From Pelodera strongyloides (Eukaryota > Nematoda > Chromadorea > Rhabditida > Rhabditidae), in the NCBI GenBank assembly GCA_036852015.1, contig JAANDG010000097.1:42501-106500 (forward strand): a DNA stretch of 64,000 nt. The letters run 5' to 3'. The notes under the pieces were generated by a model. The model worked only from the letters and a program-made list of their open reading frames with translations. It did no database searches and was not told the origin of the DNA. Positions 12,621-24,886 of this stretch are shown piece after piece (position 1 is the first letter of the stretch; each line of letters starts with the position of its first letter). The position numbers and the translations under genes were made by a program.

Positions 12621-13749
12621 ACGCCAACCCTCATTCTACAACACACCACCACTTAGAATTGAGGGCACTATTTGATACCACAAATACTGCACCAAGTCCA
12701 AGAAATATTACTCCGAATATTGTACTAACGGAATATACCGTAACTCAGTCCCACTACAGTATCGTAAATAATAAAGAAGTTGTACACAAAATAGGCCACA
12801 CTGCAAAAGGAGGTTTTAATATTGTCATCATCATCATCGTTATGATGATTATATGCACCTTGTTGTGATTTTATCAACTGATTGTTTGAGCATTAGTTTA
12901 TTGAAAAATGAAAAATAGTGAAAAATACAGTTATCAAAAATCTGGCTAAAGTTTGGCTAAAGTTCTTTAATCATATAAGGAACTTATCACGTGGCTTATT
13001 ATACGAATTATACCGTACTAAGAATGCTGGTAGTTTTAACAATATCGTACCTCAACCTAAATATTATATTCACTTTTACAATAAACAGTGAATTAAAATA
13101 CTACACAGAAGTGCAATAGACAAAGTTCAACATAATTGCAAAATTGTTCAAATTAGTGTAGAATATGATAATTTATTGTATTGTATGTGTTTTTATATAA
13201 AATATTTACTGTAAACCAGTGGGTCTGTACAAACTACATCTTACAACCTTAGATACGTGATTATAGTGATTTACAGGTCAACGTTATTTGAAAGAATCCT
13301 TATAATGTAGAACCATTCTTGAATTAGAAGAACCCTGATACTATACTTTGGATATTGAGGGACAACAATGATAATTAGTAAATGTTATAGTTTATAAATT
13401 GCATACATGGTTTGAGCAATAAATGTTTTGTGAAAGAAAGGTAGTTGCACAACACATATTATATAATCCATCCTAACCTACTAAAAAATCGGACGCTCCT
13501 ATTTCACAAAATTATCAATTCCGGTAGTTTGAAACTAGAAATGTCTTTAAAAAACTGGAGTGACATATTTAAAGAACAAAAAAATTCGAAAATTGTTGCA
13601 CTTTCGAGCCTGGATCGATCCCGCAAGTCCTTGACCTCATTAGAACGAGATCTGCATGGAGGGATATTGGGATAGCACCGTGCGATTTCTGACCCTCTAT
13701 TTCAGTAGATCCAAGCAGCGTCTAGTATTGATCTAATATAATATTATCT
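12621..13749. other. Region between the IL-17-like and GalNAc-transferase genes
   Basis: AT-rich. 12621-12868 is open in the alternative frame of the last IL-17-like exon and ends with a hydrophobic stretch. AATAAA-type signals occur near 12769 and 13419. Nothing else is supported; the frame at 13445-13675 has no exon support. Confidence 0.5.
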
Positions 13750-16700
13750 ATGATTCCACGCTTGTTAATTGGTAGGTTCCTATATTTTTCGTTGTCTTTT
13801 TGTAGATTTTTGTAGATCTGTAGATATAGAATCCGTGTTTTTACTTGAGCAACGTGATAGCGTAATTTAGGTTGGATAGGAAACTATAACCAGCAGTTGA
13901 CAAAAAAAACATATGTATATGCTAACTTATTTGTAAACTACCCAATCATTATTCAGCTCTTCTAATTCTATTTTGTTCTTCAATTAACGCTGAAGAAAAT
14001 GTTGTGAAAGATGAAATAGAGGAAATACAATGGCCAGATTGCGTTCACGTGGATCCTTACGAAAGGTATGGGGTTGTGGTATTAATAACTTCACTTTCTT
14101 TAAAGCGAAGTACTGGCCGGTTTTTGATACGCAGAGTGGACAAATGAATTCTTACGTATTTATGCTAATTTAACCGAATTTAGCTGAATTTAGCTCGATT
14201 TTTTATTTTAATTTATGTACGTTTGCATAAGCTGCAGAAGAATTCTGGTGTAGTCGATGATTTCAAAAACCGGCAGGTATTTCGCTTTAAGCAATTTAGA
14301 ATATTTTACGAAAAAGTGCTCACATATTCTTAAAAAGCCTTTTAAAACAGTGCTACAGGACTAACAAGGCCCACAAGGGTTACCGTTACGATCCGATTGC
14401 AACTCAAATGTTTTGGATTTATGAAAATAACGTATTACTAAACATCATAAAAACTTGTGGACAAAAAAAACGTAATTTAATATTTATTAATAAACCCTTT
14501 CCAGTCTCCAAGATTGGATAAACGTTGATGCGGCCAAGCAAAAATGTAATCACACATCAAAACTTGAAGCGGGAGAAAAGGAGACCGAGAGAAGGTATGT
14601 TTCATAGATCAGTTTAAAATAATACTGAGCTAGCAGTATAAACACAAACGAAAAGGGAAAGACATAATTTAAACTGCATACAGTACAAAAAAATACAGAT
14701 TTCATAGTGCCATGCATTTTCATTGGCATTGCATTGGGACAGAGCTACGTCATACGCCTAAAGACTCACATTTTAGATCATGCATTATGGGGTTTGCAAG
14801 TATGCCAAAAACCGCGAGTTTTCCTTGCAAGTATCAATTCGCAAAATCGTGTGCTTTTTACACCAATTTACCGTAACTTTGACACATCCACACCATAGAA
14901 AATCCGCCAACAAAGCAAATCATTTGTCGGACAAATGGTCCCATGGCGATCGGTCGTAAAAACTGCCTGTAGATATGTTCGTGTAGTGCCAAGATACGGT
15001 GAATTTTTCGATACTTGCAAGGAAAATCGGGCATACTTGCAAACCCCATTAGCATTGGCATTGCATTGGGCATATGAGCTACGTCATACGCCTAAAGACT
15101 CACATTTTAGGTTCCACCCAATCAAGCCCAACAAATTTATGATGCTTAGTTGAATTGTAATTTTTGTCTAATAACGTCTTTTTGTGTTTTTTTTTCATGA
15201 AATAATATTCAGAAAATGGGGTGAAAAGTCGTTCGCTTTCGATATGGTGGCAAGTGATAAAATCGGAGCACGCAGAGATCTTGGATACCAAGCAGATGAA
15301 AGGTAAATCATTTTATCAATGATTATTTTTGCAACTTTTCTGAAGCTTCGAGCCACACAAGCAGCCAGTCTAAAATATTATGTGAACATAGTAACAGCAA
15401 CTATCGCAACATTCAACAAGGGCAAAAGGAAAAATCCAAGTAACCTTGGGATGTTTTTTCTCCACTGACGAAACTCCCCGCGGTCACCGCGCAAAAAAAG
15501 GGTCCGCCACAGAGTTGGGTCGTATGGTGCAGCACATGTACAAGTGCGCTTCAGGTCTGCCATCTGGAGTTGTATATCCGTGTGCACTCTCGAGGAATGC
15601 CGGACGCGGCGCGCCATTGTGGCTAGCCCCCTTTGCGCGGCAATTGACCAAGGTTTTGTTACCGAAGAAGCAATGATTTTGATACTAAAAATCTCTTATT
15701 TTCCAGATGTCAAAAGACCGAGTTCAAGCATGATTTGACTGTGTCAGTGGTGATTATCTACCACAATGAATGTCTCTCAGTGCTTTTGAGAATGATTGCT
15801 TCGATAAAAGACCGCACACCTGAAAAGGCTTTGAAGGAGGTTCGTAGTTCACTTTTATACGTTTAAATTTACGGGAACTAGGTGGAAAATAGGAGGAGTT
15901 ATATCTCAATAGGCGTATCGCATCCAAAAAACCAAATTTATTACAGTAGACACGTTACGGTTACGGATGCAGTAATATCTACATAGATGCAATAGAGCCA
16001 CAATAAGTCAAATGGTACTGTAAACAGTTTGAAAATGTGATTTTTTTCTCTTTTTACGTATGATAGATATTTTTTTCACAAGTACTTTTTTTTAAACGTA
16101 TCCCCGAACATTTTAGATAATTTTGTACGATGACGCGAGCGAATCACAACACAAAATTGGCGATAAAATCAAGGAATTTGCTGTTTTGGAAGGAATTGAA
16201 AGTCTTGTGAAAGTGATGGAAAGTGATGAACGACAGGGACTTATTAGAGCAAAGGTTAGTTTTCATTTTTTTATTTTTTTCTATTTTCATTGTACGACTA
16301 TAGAAGAGATGTTAGACCGGATTAGAACCTGCGCGAAAAATGAGCATTTCCAGTTGGCGCACACGTAACGCACTTGCTGCTAATCCTCCAAAGATGCGCT
16401 ACAAGTGTGCAATGTTTCGCCACGTACCCGCTCTCCGCCATTAGTGCGCGGAGCAATAGAAGGGTTTTTAAATTGGTGGCAGCACCTGCACCATGTATGG
16501 GCGTGCCCCATCCTGAGCTAGCGACGCAACAACTTTTATAAGTTTGTGATTTTTTAATACTCCATTAGGTGATCGCTGCTCGTGTTGCCAGTGCCGATGT
16601 GCTCGTCTTCCTGGATAGTCATTGTGAAGTGACTGACAATTGGTTGCCCCCACTTTTAGCCCCGATACAAGAAGAGGAGAAAACGTAAGTAAAAATAAGT

Positions 16701-19193
16701 TAAAGTGATAAAGATAAAGTTTGTTAATCAACTGAGTCAGCTCATGGGGAATCGAACCCGTAACCTGTGCTTGGACAGTTAACAGTTAGCCATTTCACCG
16801 CCAGGAACGCAGATAGAAGTTGTTCATCCTCACCCATCTAGAAGTCTCTATTGGCTTTCCAACGACGACCACGTTCTCTTTCATAAGATTGTCTAAACCA
16901 AAAAAGTTTTTATTTAGTGTGGTGCTGCCAATTGTTGACCTGATCTCGCCTGTGACATTCAAATACTCAAAGGTTAGCATTTTGGAAAGCTAATTGTGTA
17001 CTAAGCTCACCGGCACACCGTTCTGTTTTTCTCAGTTCCGCCCCAATTCCTTGTCTGGCGAGCTTCCTTCAAACCATAACTGGCCAGCTAATGCTCAGGT
17101 TTTCTTTACGATTTAATGTTTAAACGTCTTACATGCACATTTGGAATAGTTTTAAACTCATCTCTAATTAGACCTCTTAACTTGTAGTCAGCGAGTATTT
17201 GTTAATTTGCAAATGTTTAGGCATTAGCTGCCAAGGCCGGTTTCGACGACGCCCTAAACTTCAAATGGATCTATTTACCGTATTCTTATTGGGATGTGGA
17301 GGAGAACAACGTGAAACCATTCCCGTAAGACCTGTTTTTTTTTTTAAATAAAATCAGAACAATTCAGAGGAGATTGGCACGACGCATGACCCAATCTGTG
17401 TTGATATTCGTGCGCGGTTAGAAAACATCTCCTGAGGCCATATTCATCACTCCAATTCCCTCGGGGAAACATTCCCTGGGGACAGAAAATAACAATCTAA
17501 TTGGGACACGCCGTGAAAAAGACGGGGAATTCCCCATAGGGAATTGAGTGGTGAATATGGCCTCTGGATAAATGACATTCCATGTGCTTTATGCAAACTC
17601 CCATGCACGTTTGTGTCGGAAGGACACGGACAATTTGAAAATAAAGTATGTGAATGATGTTGTTCCAACATGCGTTTCTAAACCACGATGCATACCCTAT
17701 ATTAGTTGACTATTCCAGTTCTCCTTCGATGTCGGGCGGTCTTCTGGCCATCAAGAAATCGTATTTCGAATCGATTGGTGAGTACGACATGGGAATGGAG
17801 ATTTGGGGAGCTGAGAACCACGAGCTGAGCATGAGAGTAAGTGTTTTATTGATCATTGAAAGAAACAGGTGATTTGTTAGAGAGAATTGGCTATGCTTAA
17901 ACTTCCGCGAAGCTTCCTCATTGCTCTGCCATAATTTGCTGCAACAACTCCTGACGCTGGAGTAGAATCCGAGAGGTTTACAGGTTGGCTCTTCGTGTCT
18001 ACAGCGCGAAAGTAGGTGGGCAGCCACAAAAAGAGCGTTAGAGTCATGAGTCGTGTGCGCCCCCCTCTGCGCGGTACGCGGTTGTCTACGCCCGTACTGG
18101 AAACTGCGCGGCTGGCAACGTGTGCAAGTGTGCACTCCAATTTGCGCGGCTGGCAGAAGGGGCGCTGCGCACCCAGGAACGTAGGAATGACGGCGCACCC
18201 AAAAGAGGGCACAGTGTGCAAACAATGTAGTGTAGCTATGAACGAGATAAAGTGACTTTTCATCTGCGGGTTTCACACTTCACAGTGACGCTTGAAATCC
18301 TTCTCCCTCCTTTTTCAGTGCACGAAGCTACAGCAAATTACCATTTCTTCAGGTTTGGATGTGTGGTGGTCGTGTTCTAATTGCTCCGTGCAGCCGTGTT
18401 GGACATGTCTTCAGAATGAGACGTCCTTATAAGAGCAAACCAAAGGTGAGGGGCATATTTATATCACAGAAGGTTATTGAAACATAGATAAATAAAGTGT
18501 AAAGAGGAAAAGCACTTGTTACTGTATTCCAGTAGTTTCCTATTAGAATCATAGCTGTCAAAGCCAGGATGCCGACCCTGTTGGAAGCGGTTTGCCTGAG
18601 CATGTACATAAACTGGGGGAACTTTTTTCACTTGCCGCAGCTACTGATCAACACCGCGCCATCGCTGCGCCACATGCGTCCCACAGCCATGGGATCGCCA
18701 TCTGGCATTTGTGCAACACCGTAGTGCTCCGCGGAAATTACATAAATTGTATTTGTATTGTTATATTGTACAATTATACGGAACTGTTTTACAGGCCAAA
18801 GATGCCCTCGATACCAACGCTTACAATGCTGCTAGAGCCGTCAAAGTTTGGATGGGAGATTATGAGGTCAGCCATATCACACTTCTATTTGAACATACTT
18901 GGTAGACATTTGAAAAATCGCACCACGTTGACTGAAGATGAAGCAATATAATCGAATATACATGAAGAAATAGTCACATAAACAAATTGATAAAGAGGAC
19001 AAAATGACTCGAGTTCCTATTTTTTCTAATTTAGAAGCACTTTTTGAAAGCCCGTCCTCGTGCAACCACAATGAATGTCGGGGACATTAGTGAAAGGTTG
19101 GCCATCAAGGAACGACTTCAATGCAAGAACTTCGACTGGTACCTAGAGAATGTCTACCCCGAATTTAAGAAAACGGAGAAAGATGAACTTTGA
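13750..19193 (+). CDS. gly: Polypeptide N-acetylgalactosaminyltransferase-like (GT27), no lectin domain
   Basis: Fourteen exons: 13750-13771, 13957-14065, 14505-14594, 15213-15302, 15707-15839, 16117-16254, 16569-16684, 16918-16972, 17036-17098, 17221-17324, 17719-17836, 18353-18445, 18795-18866, 19035-19193. They give 453 residues with all phases consistent. The family starts mucin-type O-glycosylation by moving GalNAc from UDP-GalNAc to Ser/Thr in the Golgi. Visible hallmarks are [19 protein letters not shown], the metal-binding DSH at 210-212 (FLDSHCEV), [21 protein letters not shown] and the second metal His at about 364 (RVGHVFR). Two features are unusual. The N-terminus ([19 protein letters not shown]) looks like a cleavable signal peptide rather than a type II anchor. 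The protein stops right after the catalytic domain ([14 protein letters not shown]), so the usual ricin-B lectin domain is absent. Activity is likely but not proven. Confidence 0.9.
14098..14290. repeat. MITE family A, copy 3
   Basis: Family TIRs at both ends (TTTAAAGCGAAGTACTGGCC and GGCAGGTATTTCGCTTTAA). It lies in intron 2 of the GalNAc-transferase gene, in the opposite orientation to the other copies by its core. Confidence 0.8.
14721..15110. repeat. Foldback element bounded by about 57-bp direct repeats
   Basis: The unit GCATTGCATTGGG with GAGCTACGTCATACGCCTA and AAGACTCACATTTTAG occurs at 14721-14776 and again in the same direction at 15053-15110. Between them, GGGGTTTGCAAGTATGCC (14789) and its inverted partner ending GGCATACTTGCAAACCCC (about 15047) form a large hairpin. 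A degenerate relative (TATGGGGTTTCCAAGTATACC) is at 22846-23037. The element sits in intron 3 of the GalNAc-transferase gene. Confidence 0.75.
15455..15650. other. GC-rich island in an intron
   Basis: An unusually GC-rich block (words such as CGGACGCGGCGCGCCATTG) inside intron 4 of the GalNAc-transferase gene. It has no splice-compatible coding frame. Similar islands lie at 16320-16530, 17940-18250, 28490-28640, 36000-36120 and 44570-44830. Confidence 0.5.
16735..16805 (-). repeat. tRNA-derived SINE-like sequence
   Basis: On the minus strand, an A-box-like TGGCGGTGAAATGG is followed about 30 nt later by a B-box GGGTTCGATTCCCC. The bases where a tRNA acceptor stem would close do not pair, so this is not a functional tRNA. 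It lies in intron 7 of the GalNAc-transferase gene. Confidence 0.6.
17434..17564. repeat. MITE family D, copy 1
   Basis: Terminal inverted repeats GAGGCCATATTCA and TGAATATGGCCTC, with internal blocks AATTCCC, CGGGGAA and GACGGGGAATTCCCC. About 130 bp, non-coding, in intron 10 of the GalNAc-transferase gene. A second copy is at 61695-61830. Confidence 0.8.
17940..18250. other. GC-rich island in an intron
   Basis: About 300 bp of GC-rich sequence with repeated TGCGCGGCTGGCA words (around 18104 and 18146), inside intron 11 of the GalNAc-transferase gene. Several frames are open across it on both strands, but none carries splice signals in a compatible phase, so no exon is called. Confidence 0.45.
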
Positions 19194-20162
19194 GTTATTG
19201 GTTTATTATTAAGATTTTCTATTGACATTGACATTGTTACTTATTCTATTGACATATTGGCGGGTAATTTTTGTTTCGTTTTCTTGTCGGGAATAAACTG
19301 TTCGGGAATACAATATTCTTGTACGCGAATTTCAATCTTATTGCAAAACAACATGGATGCCCTGATACATAAACTGGAAGGTAGTCGTGAGTGCGTAAAA
19401 TACAGTTTCCACTACTTTTTTTTACAGACCAACCCACCATATTGCATATATAGATACTCAGACGCACCTACTCTAGAACCATAGACACCCGCACAACACG
19501 TAACTTGCGTTCTGTAAATTGCAATCTTCAACCAGTGTGAAAAAACGGCAACATCACCAAGATAAAAATTATATGGCTAATTATTTAATTTACATGTATA
19601 CATGCCTGCGCACACACATGCACACACATATGCACATACACATGCACGCACATACACATGCACATACATGCAATTTGTGTCCCTTCTCCTACCACCCCAT
19701 TCACGCTTCCATCCGGTGTGCATTGCATGCGTATCGCGCGCAGCCTGACCATCTCGGCTCGCCACACAATGATTTATTACCGGCACGGCACCATCAACTT
19801 GTTTAATTTTGGATACACGGCGTGCGTCTTTATCACTAATCAATCATTTACGTGTGGAAGAAGTGCCGAAAAACTGACCACAATCCAAATAAAGATCACA
19901 ACTTTATAAGATATCATTTATCATTCTCAACCTATTGCAGCTCGCTGAATACCAAGTCACAAAAAATGATGTTCGATGTTATTGCAGGAGTGATGATGAA
20001 ATGAGTAAGTTAAAGCAGTATGACACGTGATTGTCGAAGAGCATATAAGGGCACTTGATTGCTTGTAACATACGAGAATGTCGTTAAATGAGATAAAGAG
20101 TTAGGAGTACCGTGTCATATCAACCGACGGTGCACCTGGGTCTGGTTCATTTCTGAAGCCGG

Positions 20163-20231
20163 ACCAACTGGCCTTTAAACTCCAACTAGCCTTTAAACTC
20201 CAACTGGCCGGACCAACTGGCCTTTAAACTC
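20163..20231. repeat. Short tandem repeat of CCTTTAAACTCC units
   Basis: Units of the form AACTGGCCTTTAAACTCC recur three times with an inserted GGCCGGACC. Simple local duplication; no gene overlaps. Confidence 0.8.
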
Positions 20232-21415
20232 CCCGGAGGCCAATTTTCTCGAGAAAGCCGATTAATATCCGCCAGTTTTACCAGCTACCAACTTGTACGC
20301 CTTTGGTGGGGTGAAAAGGAATATAGTTGTCCAGTATTATCATGAGCCCCAAATTCATTAAATATCTCGTGTTCTTCTACTTCTGTAATTTTTGTTTGTT
20401 TTGCCTGAAGCGCTCACAAGTCGCTACCAATGAAGTATTGTAATTGTGAACTGAATCGCCGAAACAATGTTTCTAAATTGACCATCTAGCACATTTAGTA
20501 CATGTGAAACATTGAGCATTTTCTCATGTGATGTTCAATTAACTTGCCCAGGCATAGAGTCTGTGTCAAGGGCCATAAGCCAATATTTTTGCAAAATATG
20601 ACCATCACACAAGAATCACCTTTCGACTTATCAGCCCTTTTTGAGAGAAAAGAAAGAGAGATGACGTAGATAGATCAGGAATCTTTTTGATCGCTTCGTT
20701 GGAATTCGAGATTTTGCCGCAGCAAAATTTTACAGCAAAATCGCGTTGCAGCAAAGTGATGCTGGCCTCGGTGATACGAGTCAAACAATCCAACCACATT
20801 TTGGTTTTTTTTTTGACTATTGGTATTGTCGATAAACGATGAAGACATTATGCGGAAGTTGGAAAGAGCTTTGATGGCGCATAATTCGGCATAATGGGTT
20901 CAGTTTAGAGCTTACAAAAAATGTATTGGAAATAAATAAATAAATTGATGCACAGACTTTTGACTTTTGACTATGCACAAATGAAAGAATTTTCACTTTT
21001 GTTTATAAAACAATTCACTGTACAATCAAAAAGTTGCCCAAAGACAAGACGTTTACGTTTTATGTGTAGTGCGCCTTTTGAAAGAAAAGTTTTGTATTTT
21101 CATTTTTCCATTTCGTCGCCAACACAAAGCGAATTTGAAGTGATTTATATGAGATTTGTTGTTTTTCGATTAAAAATAGACATTTGGAACACCCGGAAAC
21201 AACGTGTGAGAAAAGTGATTGTTCGTTGTGAATTTTCCAAATACTTTGAGGAATTTGTCATTTGAAACTCATCGTCTATCGTTCCGATGCGTTATTTTAC
21301 CTGAACTCGGAATCTCAACTCGAATTGTCTCGATCTCCGCGATTCCATGCTATTTCGTTATTGTACGACATTCCGAGATGTGATTCCGAGATTTAAAAGT
21401 TCAATTAAATACGCC

Positions 21416-21462
21416 TCAGGACATCGGCGGAACATATCATAAGCAAACTTTGACACTTGCAC
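21416..21462 (+). repeat. Repeat family B, copy 2 (fragment)
   Basis: GGCGGAACATATCATAAGCA is a mismatched copy of the family B word. The downstream AAGCGTAAAA end is missing. Confidence 0.6.
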
Positions 21463-22280
21463 GATGTTAAAAATGAAAGTAGTAGTACTTAAAAGTAGAT
21501 GAAAATAACTAGTGGAAATAACAACCTGCGCTCATTTTCCACGAACTTATCTCTTTGTTAGTGAACGTTTAACTGTGGGATGTCAACGAGGAATAGATAC
21601 AATGATTTTCCTCTATCACAATAGCTGATCATGTACATTGTCGAGCAAGACAAACTTATCTTGCTGCCGAAGAAGAAGCAGTCAATAACTTTGTATTCCT
21701 ATGAAGAAAAAACACACGAACCCGAATGTAAGGTTCACCTAATGACCTAAACAACAACAGTATTGTTCGTTTTCTCACTGAAAAATATTTCCTTTTATGC
21801 TTTGTTATGTGGACCGGAAATCGTTGAACAATGCACTTTCTTGCATAGATTCAAAGACAACGTCTTATACAGTCTCTTCCATTGGGTGAGTGTCCGATCG
21901 GTTGACAGATGATGATTGATTACTGATAAGGATGATGGCGATGTAGTTGATACACGTTGATAAACACTGGAAAGGTTTTTGAACAAAAGTGTTTATATAA
22001 TGTATACTGTACCTGGCTGTAGATGGATTTACAATCACTATTACCTACTTATAGAAGAAAAAGAGCAATTAAAAAGATAGGTAGAGTAAGTAAGCCTAGT
22101 AAGGTTAGGCTGCATATGAACGGATATAAAATGGACATGAACATGAGGTCTAATGCTATATCAGTAGTACAAGATAGAGAGCAATGTGTTGTGGCTTTGC
22201 GTATTATTTTGTTCAGTTGATTATACTATTTACAAATGAATACATTGTTTTTAAGTGTGCGACATTTTATGTTCGTAATA

Positions 22281-22304
22281 AATGTTATGTTATGTTATGT
22301 TAGT
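22281..22304 (+). repeat. Tandem TTATG pentanucleotide tract
   Basis: About four tandem TTATG/TATGT units follow a polyadenylation-like AATAAA. Non-LTR retrotransposons sometimes end in such tracts, but no reverse transcriptase is visible nearby, so that origin is only a guess. Confidence 0.5.
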
Positions 22305-23503
22305 GTCACTTTACTTTTCAGGGCGTGAGAACTCCTTATAGCTTATAGCATGTCCACGGGTCACCCGTGTATAGATATCACTTAAGTATCCAGAACCTCC
22401 ATAACGACAAACCATGACCATGCATGCTGGACGAATTCTCTATTGGACAAGGTCTGCCCATGAACTGATTAACGTAATTACACGTCCACTACACCAAGAC
22501 AAGACAAGCAACGGCTTATAAGTTTACGATAAGAATATGGGCTTCATAAGTGGCATAGCGCTTGTAGGCTCGAACGCCCATTTTTGTAAACGTCTTGAAA
22601 CGTATGTAAATTTGTTCATGATGGCTTAACGCGATATGACGCGTTGGTTGTGATGTGCATGCTGAACAATATACCAAATTCGGCACAAAATGGAAAACAA
22701 TCTTATATAATATATAATACATAATAGATACGTCGTTGTCCAGTATGGTTCACAAACCATGACATGAGCCCGTGACCACAAATCTTTAAAAACGTTCTAA
22801 ACATTTTTTTTCTGGAATGAAGCGTGCCAGTATATTCAGGAAACTGACAAAACCAAACTTATGGCCCTTATGGGGTTTCCAAGTATACCAAAAAAACGGT
22901 GTGGTCCCGTCAATACTACCGTACTTCTGAACGTAACCTGCATATATAATATGAAAAATTGGAAAAATGTTCTCGTGTAGTTCCAAAATACTGTAAATTT
23001 TCAGCATAATTGGAAACTCCATTAATTTTTCGGTAGTGTTTGCTTGAATGGGATGTCAATCTGAGTTTACCATATTTTTACAAAAAAAAACTCCGGGGAA
23101 AATATTGCTTCACTGCACATTATAATAGTAGGCAAGATTTTGATCCCATTCTCAGTGCTATCTATCATGTGTCCCCGCCCCCGCACGGTTACTATTCACG
23201 TGTGTGGGAGGTATGCTAAGATCTCGTGGGCGACCGCTTAACCCTTTATAAGCGAGTCCAACAAGGCATTGAAGCGCAGGATGCACATGAGTTTTTACTT
23301 GTGCAATTTTACTTTAAAAAATCCCTTTAGATAACCTGCTTAGCATCAATCAATTATATTTTTTTATAATTCTTTGAACAATTATACTATTTTCACAAAC
23401 CCCGCTTTAATTGAAATGTTTTTATTTTATTTTCCCATTGCAGGTAACTAGACCTATTGTACAAAGGCGTCTGTGCACTGTAAATACAGCTAATAAATAG
23501 ACA

Positions 23504-24338
23504 ATGATTGGATGCTGCCATATAATTCTTGCGCTATTTCTGTTCCTCGTTCTCGTAGACTTGACAGGTAAAGATATACTTCAGCTTTACATATTTCTCT
23601 TGTTTTACTTATAAGTGTGAAAAGCAACGACTAGTACAAAGCAGATTTTGTATACACCATCGCCAGTGGTAGTACTTAGTACATATACAATAATTAAATA
23701 ATATACTAAATTTAAATTAAATAATATATAAATTTAGATGCGATCAGTCTTGGTGAAGAATGGAGTCAGGTTCGACGGCGCTCTTCTGATGACGTAGAAC
23801 ATAAGATTCAGGCGTACTTGAAGCTTCTGCCCCCACAGGCATCAGATATGGTAGGAATTATATTGATAATTACTAATGATAATATTGTTTATGTACGGTT
23901 TATTGAACACATTGAAGTTAGTGATCACATTGATAAAGTTCAAGGAAAGTTACTGGAAATTTATAAGATACCAGACGGCTCACGCCGCCTGAGGCGCCTT
24001 ACACAGAAATATGGTTGGTTTAGCATGGGCATACTTATATACAAAGCTTCAAACGTATCATAAGAAATTCACATAATAGGAAACAATTGCATATGCATAC
24101 ACTCTTTTTATACCCGAACATGAAAATTAACGCACATCGGTATGCAAATTAGGCTGCAGTTACTCTTTTATATAATAAGATATGGCGTATGGCACATGTC
24201 ATTCTCATGTAATGCATGCAAATTGTGTGTATTTCGTGACTTTCCGGCACAGTCGGGCACGGAGATTTGAATTTATCGAAAAATCTTACAAATAAATTCT
24301 TTCAGGTATTCTCCCCACGCAGCACGTTCTTCTTCTAA
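23504..24338 (+). CDS. Small secreted peptide precursor (69 residues), unknown family
   Basis: Three exons, 23504-23567, 23738-23850 and 24306-24338, join with matching phases (1, then 0) to 210 nt. Residues 1-19 or so (MIGCCHIILALFLFLVLVD) are a clear signal peptide. The mature part contains GEEWSQVRRRSSDDVEHK, then AYLKLLPPQASDM, and ends VFSPRSTFFF. The VRRR stretch could be a prohormone-convertase site, suggesting a neuropeptide-like or defence peptide, but no known peptide motif is recognised. There are only two Cys, both inside the signal. If the second intron were retained, the frame would continue to 24063 with a different C-terminus. The acceptor at 24305 (TTCTTTCAG) is strong. Confidence 0.5.
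23971..24000 (+). repeat. REP-like double hairpin, copy 1
   Basis: CCAGACGGCTCACGCCGCC continues into TGAGGCGCC. It can fold as GGC/GCC and as CGCC-TGA-GGCG. It lies in the last intron of the small secreted peptide gene. Other copies are at 28167-28195 and 39903-39932. Confidence 0.6.
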
Positions 24339-24886
24339 CAAAGTGATGATAACACAAAGTCGAATGCAAAACCGTTGCGATAGGAATACAATTTGAAAGG
24401 AGCTTATTGGATACGATTACTCAGTCGCCACGATGTAATTATATTTATTATAATAAATATATTTTATTACCAGATGTATTTAATTTTACCCATGAGCGTG
24501 GTTTCTTGGGCTTATTGTCATGTTCAATCTTTATTCACACGCAAATACATACAGTAATAGTAAAACCCAAAGGAATAATATGAAGCAAGGACAAGGGCAC
24601 AAGATTTGGTGTGGGCCGACGAAAAATTTATTCTGATTCTGTGTGAAAAAACTATCGACTACAAGTAAGACACGCATGAGTGTGAAAAAATCGTGGCAAG
24701 GCCGTGGCAAAAGCCTCACACAAATCTACCGTAATATAAGCATTTCTGATCGTGGAGGGATTTTATAAAAGCTGATAGACTTATAATCATTTCAAGTTCC
24801 AGCAACATGCTATAACCAATCCATTAAAACGTTGCCAATTGGAAATAAGCCAATACTTAGAATGACATTGAAGCATAGACAGGGAC

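Larger units (their letters stand above)
19194..23503. other. Intergenic repeat-rich region without a supported gene
   Basis: Contents: CA/TG-rich low-complexity DNA at about 19608-19670, a 17-bp tandem repeat at 20163-20231, a family B fragment at 21416-21462, a pentanucleotide tract at 22281-22304 and a degenerate foldback at 22846-23037. The frame at 20945-21265 (106 codons) and the one at 22023-22220 have no splice structure or recognisable motif. Confidence 0.55.

Noticed and set aside
14347..14374. Possible extra exon (TGCTACAGGACTAACAAGG) in the GalNAc-transferase gene.
   Set aside because: Joining 14065 directly to 14505 keeps phase and gives a typical protein; the extra piece would not.
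16735..16805. Possible tRNA gene (A-box and B-box present).
   Set aside because: The acceptor-stem ends do not pair and the spacing is loose; SINE-like origin fits better.
19519..19843. Overlapping frames on both strands over CA/TG-rich DNA.
   Set aside because: Low-complexity translation (Met-His-Thr repeats), no splice structure.
20945..21265. Plus-strand frame of 106 codons in the repeat-rich intergenic region.
   Set aside because: No splice partners, no recognisable motif and AT-rich composition; probably chance, although a gene fragment cannot be excluded.
22023..22220. Short frame before a TTATG tract, suspected LINE 3' coding end.
   Set aside because: No reverse-transcriptase or endonuclease motif is visible; evidence is too thin.
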